Assembly: GCA_963648435.1 (NCBI GenBank)
Contig: CAVJDT010000005.1
Span: forward strand, 1 to 59,248
Length of the DNA stretch: 59,248 nt
Direction: 5' to 3'
Origin: UMGS75 sp963648435
GTDB taxonomy: Bacteria; Bacillota_I; Bacilli_A; ML615J-28; CAG-313
The translations under genes and the position numbers were made by a program. Under the pieces are notes generated by a model, which was not told the origin of the DNA, made no database searches, and saw only the letters and a program-made list of their open reading frames with translations. Within the stretch, counting starts at the first letter, position 1; each line of letters starts with the position of its first letter. Below are positions 1 to 7,166 of the stretch, one piece after another.

Positions 1-2
1 GT

Positions 3-180
3 GGTCTTAAAAATAGTTCTATGTCTTTTAGAAAATATAATCATTTTAATTATGATCCCATTTTGTGTGAATGTGGGCATCTAAAGAAAAAGACTTATAT
101 GAAAAGTCAGAATATTTAAAAATAAAATGTATCTATTGTAATAAAGGAAGAGTGATTCCTACAAGTCACTTAAAGAAATA
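3..180 (+). pseudogene. Frameshifted C-terminal fragment with zinc-ribbon cysteines
   Basis: Two overlapping reading frames at the left edge together look like the tail of one protein. The first frame reads to a TAA at 117-119 and contains a C-E-C-G-H motif. The second frame continues with C-I-Y-C-N and ends at the TAA at 178-180. The switch falls in the A-rich run near 117-127. The CxC...CxxC pattern is a zinc ribbon, as found in transposases of several IS families, but the fragment is too short to assign. It may be a decayed mobile-element remnant or just the damaged end of a cellular gene; the start lies outside the window. Confidence 0.3.
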
Positions 181-338
181 ATCTTATAACAATTAATTTA
201 CACTTTTTTAATAACAGAACCTGAAAAAAATTACTATGAGGACTTTTTTGTTGTCAACTATAAAAATGAAATTTCCTTATAATTTAAAAACACCCAACAC
301 TTGGAATAGTTCCAAATAGTTGGATGTTTTTATTTACA
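181..338. other. Intergenic region, terminator only
   Basis: A+T-rich sequence between the left fragment and the stop of the first foldase gene. Apart from the hairpin at 286-332 nothing recognisable is seen. Confidence 0.5.
286..332 (-). terminator. Rho-independent terminator of the foldase operon
   Basis: An outer stem pairs AAAAACACCCAAC with GTTGGATGTTTTT (one G-T pair), and an inner perfect hairpin TTGGAA-TAG-TTCCAA sits in its loop. A T-run follows on the minus strand just after the TAA of the foldase lipoprotein gene. T-runs flank both sides, so it may also stop plus-strand transcription. Confidence 0.8.
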
Positions 339-2882
339 TTATTTTACTTCATTGAATGAATCATCAATCAATAATTGCATACGTGCTTTAATTTGTTCAC
401 CATTTGATGCCCAAGTAGTTTCTGCAAGTTTTGCTTGACAAGCCTCAAGAATTGCATTAACAACTTTTGCTTCCGTAACATCATTAATTGAAAGAATGTT
501 AGTAATAGCAGGTACATAGTAAGTTGTAATACCAGTCTTGATAGCACTTGATACTGAAGAGTTATCAGCTAAATACTTTTCATATTCTTCAAGAGTTGGT
601 TTATAAACTTTACCTGTAATATAAGTGTGATCAACAACTTTTGTAACACTTACTTTATATGCAACATTAGGAGTTTTAGTTTCATCAGTAGTATTATTAA
701 TAAAGAAAACATCTGATGTTAAATCACTAGCAGTTACATAATTTACTTTATCAGTTGAATCACTAGTTGTAGTGTAACGATATCCTGGGTCTAATGATTT
801 ACCAGCAATCTTTTGTTCATCAATATTATAGCCTTTTTCCCATAATTTTTTTAACTCACTCTTGTATGTTTCATTAATAGAAGAAGAGTTTGTATAGTTA
901 GTTGATGTGATTACTGTTACTTTTAATCCTAATGCTTTATATTCACCCCATACAGTATGAGAAGTTGAAGCAAGTTTATATTCTGTAACTGTTTCGCTTA
1001 ATGAAGTTTCTAAAGTTTTATTTATGGCTTTATTTGCTTCTTGTTTAGCTTGAGCAGTCTCATAAATCTTATTTAATAATTCTTCTGATTTAGCATCTGT
1101 ATCAATACCTTCAGCATAGTGGTCAGCAACACCATCTTCATCAGCATCACGGAATGCGTATACGCCAATTACAGAAACACTAAAGAATTCATTGAAAATA
1201 TTTTCCATTTCTTCTTGAACAGCATCATCAGCTATTACTTCTTCATCTTCACCTGTTTCATCATTGTGAACAGTTTTCTTATTAGTCCATAAAGTTTTAC
1301 CTAAAATATCTTTTGCGGCATCAACTAAGCTTGAATCCATACTTGTCATAATTTCAAGTTCACTGTTAACGCCTAGATAATCATGAATAAAGTTTTCCCA
1401 ACCATATGATGCAGAATATCCACTAGTTGCGTATTTACCTTCTTCAAATGCTGTTTTAAATTGTTGAACATCGGCTTTATAATATTCATCATATTTATCT
1501 TGGTCTAGGATTTCACCAGTTTCATAATTAACAACACTGTTATATTCTCTATTTGATAGTAATACATATTGTTGTAATAATGATAATGAAATAGCAGGAC
1601 CATATTGATTAATAAGTTTAGTATATAATTCATCAGCAGTAATAACTATTTCTTTGCCATTTAAAGTGAAACTAGCAATATTGGTTGCACTTTCTTCAGT
1701 TGTCGTAGCAAAGGCAGTATAATCAGTAATACTTAAATTTGAGTATGCTGAATTATATTCAGTAACATATTTAGTTTCTAAACCTTGATCGTAAATCTTA
1801 AGGTTCATATCCATATATTTTTCACCAAAGATTTTGTCGATGTAATACTCATTAATTGTATTTTCAACTAAGCCATGAATGATATCTTCTTTTGAATAAT
1901 CTTCATATGATGTAATTCCTGAGGCATCTTCAGAAAGTTTAAGCATTACATAATAACGACTACCATAAGAAAGTGGAGCATGAGTATAAGACTTATTCAT
2001 ATTTGTTTTTTCAGTATTTAATACTTCTAAACTATAAGCTTTGGAATAGATAGTACCTGAAATCTTATTTAAATCTTTTGATGTATAGAATTTTGATGCA
2101 TAATCTTTACCATAAACAGCTTTGTAAAGTTTTTCAAATACTGTTTTTAAAGTTTCAGGAGTTGCATCTTGACCATCAATTTTCCAAGTTCCATTTAGGT
2201 TTGTAATGTCAATATTTAAATTACTCATTTCTTGAAGTGCTTGATATTCAGAATCAAAAGTAATGATAATTGCTTCAATTTTTGGACGATTATATGTTTC
2301 ATAATAATTCTTCATATCATCTTCTGAGAAATATGGATCTTCATTTTCCTTGTTATTATTGTAATCTTCAACAAACTTTTTAAATTGTTTTACAACAAAA
2401 TTCATTGTTTGATAAGAAAGTTTATAATATGCAAGATATTCATCTTCTGTAAAGTAACCACTTGCACGCATTTTTTCTTTAAATGTTTCTAATGCTTCAG
2501 CTTGTTCTTCAGCTGTTAAGTTGGCTTTGTTTGATTTGTTTGAATCATTTTCATCAGCACCATAAATGATGATTTCTAAATTCTTTTCAAAATCTTCTTC
2601 ACTATAGTGTGAATCATAAGTTTCATTTTCAACAATTTTTTCATTAATTAAATCCTTTAATGCATCTAATCCATAGTTTTGAACTAAACGATCATATACA
2701 GTTTTCTTCGTAACTTTATGACTACCAATTGTCATAAATGTTCCTTGAGGATCACTAATAGTAGGACTTACTGAAGGATATGTTTTGGTTGTTTCAGTTT
2801 TACAACTTACCACCGCAAATGTACATGCAATAACTAATAAACAAGGAAGGATACGTGTTAATAATAATTTGATCTTTTTCAT
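339..2882 (-). CDS. Foldase-like lipoprotein with two PrsA/SurA-type units
   Basis: An 847-residue exported lipoprotein, with a signal peptide and lipobox VVSC giving the lipidated Cys27. Residues 50-84 look like a SurA/PrsA N-terminal chaperone segment (TIGSHKVTKKTVYDRL...). A parvulin-tail-like stretch (LSYGSRYYVMLKL) lies near 305-318. A second copy of the N-terminal segment starts near 404 (FTLNGKEIVITADELY), so the protein is an internal duplication. A DADEDGVAD loop at 579-587 resembles a Ca-binding EF-hand/thrombospondin-type loop. It is the second gene of a pair, 13 bp after its paralogue, and has a good SD (AAGGAGG). It probably helps fold exported proteins at the outer face of the membrane. 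No convincing complete PpiC active site is visible, so isomerase activity is doubtful. Confidence 0.6.
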   Translation of the reverse strand: MKKIKLLLTRILPCLLVIACTFAVVSCKTETTKTYPSVSPTISDPQGTFMTIGSHKVTKKTVYDRLVQNYGLDALKDLINEKIVENETYDSHYSEEDFEKNLEIIIYGADENDSNKSNKANLTAEEQAEALETFKEKMRASGYFTEDEYLAYYKLSYQTMNFVVKQFKKFVEDYNNNKENEDPYFSEDDMKNYYETYNRPKIEAIIITFDSEYQALQEMSNLNIDITNLNGTWKIDGQDATPETLKTVFEKLYKAVYGKDYASKFYTSKDLNKISGTIYSKAYSLEVLNTEKTNMNKSYTHAPLSYGSRYYVMLKLSEDASGITSYEDYSKEDIIHGLVENTINEYYIDKIFGEKYMDMNLKIYDQGLETKYVTEYNSAYSNLSITDYTAFATTTEESATNIASFTLNGKEIVITADELYTKLINQYGPAISLSLLQQYVLLSNREYNSVVNYETGEILDQDKYDEYYKADVQQFKTAFEEGKYATSGYSASYGWENFIHDYLGVNSELEIMTSMDSSLVDAAKDILGKTLWTNKKTVHNDETGEDEEVIADDAVQEEMENIFNEFFSVSVIGVYAFRDADEDGVADHYAEGIDTDAKSEELLNKIYETAQAKQEANKAINKTLETSLSETVTEYKLASTSHTVWGEYKALGLKVTVITSTNYTNSSSINETYKSELKKLWEKGYNIDEQKIAGKSLDPGYRYTTTSDSTDKVNYVTASDLTSDVFFINNTTDETKTPNVAYKVSVTKVVDHTYITGKVYKPTLEEYEKYLADNSSVSSAIKTGITTYYVPAITNILSINDVTEAKVVNAILEACQAKLAETTWASNGEQIKARMQLLIDDSFNEVK

Positions 2883-2895
2883 TTTGTTCGCCTCC

Positions 2896-5800
2896 TTAAT
2901 CCTCTAAATCTTTTTTGCTGACTTCAATGATAATGTCTAATAATCTATTAAATTCAGCTTGGTTGTTAGCTTTAATATTTGCCTTATTTGCTTCTAAATA
3001 ATCAATTAAATCTTTAGATAATACTTTATCACCAGTAACTTCACTAACAGCTGGAGTGTACCACGCGGTAATGCGTTTAGTTACATCTTCATCCATTTCA
3101 TAATCACTAGTGTATTCAATACCTCTTTCTTTTAAAGCTTTAACGGCTTCTTCATAATACTTAACTTTATATCCAACAGTTGAATTAGCATAGTTGCTTG
3201 CTCGTTGAACAAGATTATAAGTGATGATTTCATCAAATGTAGGAAGTTCAGTATTTTCACCAATATTTAATGCATAAATTAAATGGAAACCATACATTGT
3301 TTCAACTGGGTCAGAAGCATATGCAACTTCGAAAGTGCCTTCTTCACCATTAGCTTTAGCTTCTTTATACATCTTTTCTAATTCTGTTAAGAATTCTTCA
3401 ACTAGAGAAGAACTATTATTATAGTCAGCTGCACTTTCAAGTTTTAATACTAGACCAGCTTTCTTAAATTTTGCGAAATAATTGTGATTGTAGATTGTAC
3501 TATCAGCTGTTGCAGGACCATCATCTACTAAGTCAGCTTCATTATAAACTGTCATGATTTCATTAAGTTTATCATATACGGCACTCTTTGATGTTTGAGG
3601 TAATAAAACTTTTATTAATTCGATTAATTCTTTCGCAAGTTCTTTTTGTTCATCTGACCAAGTAGTAGTTACAAAAGTATTTGTATTTTCATCTTTATTC
3701 GATTGTTGATCCATTGTACCATCATAATTTGTATCAATACCAACAATTAGATTAACTACATTTAAGCCATACCATTCATCATAAGATTTTTTCATTTGTT
3801 TGTAAACATCAGTGTTTTCCCAGTTATCTTCTTCACCAGCTTTAGCATCTGTGTATAAAGTTTCTTTATATGTTTTTAATGCTTCCGTATAAACAGAACC
3901 ACCAAAGTTAGAGTTTGTTAATAATTCTTCATCTGAATATGCACCAAAGTAATCCTTCTTAAAGTTAGACCATCCATATGATGCAGGGAAATTAGGAATG
4001 AATCCATAATATGATAAGTAAGAATATGTAAAGTAACCAATTTCAAAATTCTTACGGAAGTTTCCAATTTCAGACTTTAATAATTCACGATAACTATCTT
4101 TATCAATAATTTTACCAGTATAAGGATTATAAATAGTATTGAATTGTTCATTAGAAATTAAACGATATTGACTAATTAAATCAACAGAAATTGAAACACC
4201 ATATTTATCTGATAATTCTTCATATAAAGTATCAGCTGTAATTGTTTGTTCTTCACCATCAACTTTAAATTTAGCTACTACACTTTCTTCTTTCTTCTTA
4301 GAATCTTGATATTTATCATAGTCAGTAAGTTTTAATGTTGTTTCAAAGAAATAAGTATATTGATAATCATAAACAGCTTCAATATAACGATCATAAATTT
4401 CTAAGCCAGCATCATGACGTCTTTGATAAATCATTCTATTAATATTATTATCATTAGATGAGAATAACTCATCAATCTTTTTTTGTTCAACTTCTGCTTG
4501 AACGTCTGATATATTATCCCCTACGGTTTGTTTAAACTTAATCATTAAGAAATAATAATTACCACATGAGATTGGTTTAACAGTATATGATTTATAGAAA
4601 CTATCAACACTATCTTCAATCTTTAAATATGTTGAATCTTGTTTCATGTAAGTAGAAAGAGTACTATTAATTTCTTTTAATTTAGCTGTTGTCCATACAT
4701 AATCAACATCTTGACCTTCTAATACTGATTCATCAAATTCCATAAATGGTTCAACTGGAGCTACAGTCCATGTTACTTCTTCGGCTTTAGTTTCAGCTTT
4801 TTTAACTTTTAGTTCATATGAAACAGTCTTAGTATTATTTTGAGTGAAGGTAATTTCAGCATTTAATGTTACGGTAGTATCAGCTTCAGGTGATGTATAA
4901 GTAACTTTACCATCTTCACCTATTGTTAAGCAAGTCGTTTCTTCAGCAAAGCTCCATTTAATTGTAGCTTTTTCATAACCTACAACTTCAACTTCAAGAG
5001 GAAGAACAAAGTCGCCTTTAACATCTTTTACATTAATTTCAGAAGCAAGAGTAACTGCACTAACTACTTTAGAAAGAGTCTTAGTATAACTGATTTTTTC
5101 AGCATATACAGTTGGATCGATTTCTCTACCTTGGCCATTATAAACTTCATTGTACATGCTAATGAAAGCTGTGTAAACTTCAGTAGGTGTTAAATAGTCT
5201 GCATCAGATATTTTAGCACTATTATAATCATATGAAGATTTAACCCAACCATTTTCAGCAAGAACAGTTGAATTAGTATTAATGCCTGCTCTATTCATTG
5301 CTTTTAATGCGGCTGCTTCACTTGTAAATGGAATAAAGAATCCATATACAGTTCCTGAATAATTATCTTCAAAATATGTTTCCATATCTTCATCTTTAAA
5401 TATGTCAGAATAAGTGTGTTTGTCACCATCATCTTTAGCATCTTCTTTTAGTTTGTTAACATATGCGGTTTTAGCCCATTCACGACGAGCATATTGTAAT
5501 TTGTAATATTTACGCAATACTTCCCAAACTTTAGAATCAGTCACATAAGGGTCTTCATTGACATCTTCTTTTTTAAGTAAATTGTTCATTAATAATGAAT
5601 CAATAACCTTTTCAAAATCTTCTTTGTTAGCATCTTTAATTGCTTGTTTGTCTTCATCAGCATTTAATGATTTAGATGTAAATACATTTTCAATAATATA
5701 TTTATCTAAGTCTTCTTGATTAACTGCATCCATTTCCTTAGCATATAATTGATTATCAATTAATCTAAGTAATTCAGACATACCATATTGTTGTTTCATA

Positions 5801-6003
5801 TAAGTGTATAAACGGTCTTTTGAAACCTTTAAATCACCAATTTCAATGTATGTTTCATCTGAATTTTTAAGTTGTGGAGTTTTGTTACCACAATTTTTAA
5901 CAGACATAACAATGATTGCGATAACAGCAATAAGCAATAATGCGATTGCGACAGGAATGGTACGTTTAATCACGTCCTTACCAGTCATTGGTTTTTCATT
6001 CAT
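2896..6003 (-). CDS. Membrane-anchored foldase-like protein, paralogue of the lipoprotein downstream
   Basis: A 1035-residue protein with one N-terminal membrane segment (about 15-34) and a long extracellular part. It has the same plan as the 339-2882 product: a SurA/PrsA-like N-terminal segment at about 51-85 (YIEIGDLKVSKDRLYTYM), a parvulin-tail-like stretch near 476-490 (PISCGNYYFLMIKF), and a second module starting near 578. A DTNYDGTMD loop at 757-765 aligns with DADEDGVAD of the paralogue. A second parvulin-like tail (YGFHLIYALNIGE) lies near the C-terminus. An insertion at about 318-402 resembles an atrophied bacterial Ig (aBig) domain and is absent from the lipoprotein. The anchor here is a transmembrane helix, not lipid. 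Both genes are read from the promoter at 6065-6093. A foldase role is inferred. Confidence 0.55.
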   Translation of the reverse strand: MNEKPMTGKDVIKRTIPVAIALLLIAVIAIIVMSVKNCGNKTPQLKNSDETYIEIGDLKVSKDRLYTYMKQQYGMSELLRLIDNQLYAKEMDAVNQEDLDKYIIENVFTSKSLNADEDKQAIKDANKEDFEKVIDSLLMNNLLKKEDVNEDPYVTDSKVWEVLRKYYKLQYARREWAKTAYVNKLKEDAKDDGDKHTYSDIFKDEDMETYFEDNYSGTVYGFFIPFTSEAAALKAMNRAGINTNSTVLAENGWVKSSYDYNSAKISDADYLTPTEVYTAFISMYNEVYNGQGREIDPTVYAEKISYTKTLSKVVSAVTLASEINVKDVKGDFVLPLEVEVVGYEKATIKWSFAEETTCLTIGEDGKVTYTSPEADTTVTLNAEITFTQNNTKTVSYELKVKKAETKAEEVTWTVAPVEPFMEFDESVLEGQDVDYVWTTAKLKEINSTLSTYMKQDSTYLKIEDSVDSFYKSYTVKPISCGNYYFLMIKFKQTVGDNISDVQAEVEQKKIDELFSSNDNNINRMIYQRRHDAGLEIYDRYIEAVYDYQYTYFFETTLKLTDYDKYQDSKKKEESVVAKFKVDGEEQTITADTLYEELSDKYGVSISVDLISQYRLISNEQFNTIYNPYTGKIIDKDSYRELLKSEIGNFRKNFEIGYFTYSYLSYYGFIPNFPASYGWSNFKKDYFGAYSDEELLTNSNFGGSVYTEALKTYKETLYTDAKAGEEDNWENTDVYKQMKKSYDEWYGLNVVNLIVGIDTNYDGTMDQQSNKDENTNTFVTTTWSDEQKELAKELIELIKVLLPQTSKSAVYDKLNEIMTVYNEADLVDDGPATADSTIYNHNYFAKFKKAGLVLKLESAADYNNSSSLVEEFLTELEKMYKEAKANGEEGTFEVAYASDPVETMYGFHLIYALNIGENTELPTFDEIITYNLVQRASNYANSTVGYKVKYYEEAVKALKERGIEYTSDYEMDEDVTKRITAWYTPAVSEVTGDKVLSKDLIDYLEANKANIKANNQAEFNRLLDIIIEVSKKDLED

Positions 6004-6064
6004 GTTATTTCTCTCCTTTTTTCTTTTTTTGGCTTTTTACACTATAAGCCATTATAACAATATT

Positions 6065-6093
6065 ATGATACCATTTTTTAAAAAAAATTACAA
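6065..6093 (-). promoter_or_regulatory. Sigma-A type promoter of the foldase pair
   Basis: On the minus strand TTGTAA is followed after 17 bases by TATCAT, about 60 bases before the start codon at 6003. Confidence 0.55.
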
Positions 6094-6272
6094 CTAAAAC
6101 GTCAGTGAAAAACTACCATTTTAGTGTTTTTTTACTTATATTTTTTTCTAATGTGAAATTAATGTGAAATCATGGATTTTGGGCGTTTATAATAATCAAT
6201 TATTTTTATCATTCGTATTATGTATTAGACCTATCCTTAAGTTATTATAAATAGTTGAAAGGAGGAAGGATT

Positions 6273-6362
6273 ATGAATACTGGTCGTCAAGAATATGGCT
6301 ATGCTTTTATCCTAGTATTATTTATTTTATTAGTTATCATCGGCGCTTGTTGGGCATTCTAG
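6273..6362 (+). CDS. YjcZ-like tiny transmembrane peptide (29 aa)
   Basis: A 29-codon gene with a near-perfect SD (GAAAGGAGGAAGG), an ATG start and a TAG stop. The peptide starts MNTGRQEYGYAF and continues as a single hydrophobic helix, ILVLFILLVIIGACW. The GYxFxLVLFILLxIIGA pattern is that of the YjcZ/tiny-TM family of Bacillus (TIGR01732-like), members of which are linked to sporulation. It is monocistronic and ends in a strong terminator at 6363-6394. No close sigma-A promoter was obvious upstream, which would suit a sporulation sigma factor, but I cannot assign one. The assignment rests on pattern memory, not alignment. Confidence 0.72.
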   Translation: MNTGRQEYGYAFILVLFILLVIIGACWAF

Positions 6363-6394
6363 AAAAAAAGAAGTTCATTTGAACTTCTTTTTTT
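6363..6394. terminator. Bidirectional terminator
   Basis: A perfect hairpin, AAAAAAAGAAGTTC-ATTT-GAACTTCTTTTTTT, between the convergent YjcZ-like gene (plus) and the lipase C-terminal frame (minus). It works in both directions because of its A and T flanks. Confidence 0.9.
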
Positions 6395-6417
6395 CTGTAT
6401 GCATCCTACTTCTACTA

Positions 6418-7166
6418 TTAATTAAGCACTGTAATATTAATTTCAATTATAAATCTTTGATTATAACGATATATTCCTCTAACAATAGCGGTACCTGTAG
6501 ACAAGCCTGTTATTGTGCCATATTGACTAACCATAACTGGAGGGAGTGTTCCATCACTATTTATAACACTCCATGAAAAACTTTGTAAACTACTATTAGG
6601 ACTATCATCACCTAAACAAATTAACCTATTATATCCAACATGAATTGTAACAACAGGATTAACAGATACTGGTATCATCATTCCTTTTCTAGATGTAATT
6701 TCGGTACCTACTATACCACCATCTCTAACATCCATTCCATATTTATTCAAGTATACTTTATTTTCAAAATCTGTTGTATCCTTATAAATAGTTAATGTAA
6801 TAGTTCCAACATAAGTTGTATCATTTTTATATGTCGCGGTAATAATTACTTCTTTTTTTATTACATTTTCATTCCACGAAGCGATGGCTGTAACTGTACC
6901 ATATGGACTAACTATAGCAATATTTGCATCACTACTACTCCATTCATAATTTAATCTACTTTCTAAATTAGGAGCATTTTCACCTAAATAACATATTCTA
7001 GTAAAGCCCTGAGTTATAGACTTACCACCATATTCTCCGCCATTAAGTCTTACTTCTGATCCATCAACAGCATTGTCATTTCTATCAGTCAATATTTCAA
7101 ATTGACCTTGTATTTGTTTATTAATTGATACTTTGAATTTACCGCCATTATTAGCATCGAAATATC
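6418..7166 (-). pseudogene. Out-of-frame C-terminal part of the lipase-like protein (two Ig-like domains)
   Basis: This frame is open from the TA tract at 7168-7180 to a TAA at 6418. Removing one TA unit joins it to the upstream 995-codon frame, giving ...DIYI-GYFDANNGGKFKVSIN... and a protein of about 1244 residues. The 249 codons hold two Big_2/Ig-like repeats, each with a W-S...VSxYGTVT/IT core (SSSDANIAIVSPYGTVTAI and PPVMVSQYGTITGL). There is no good ribosome binding site before the first in-frame ATG at 7092, so it is unlikely to be an independent gene. It is either the broken end of the lipase gene, a phase-variable domain, or an assembly indel. Confidence 0.75.

Noticed and set aside
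6418..7092. The 224-codon frame as an independent gene
   Set aside because: No ribosome binding site precedes the ATG at 7092, and the frame extends upstream to the TA tract where it joins the lipase frame.
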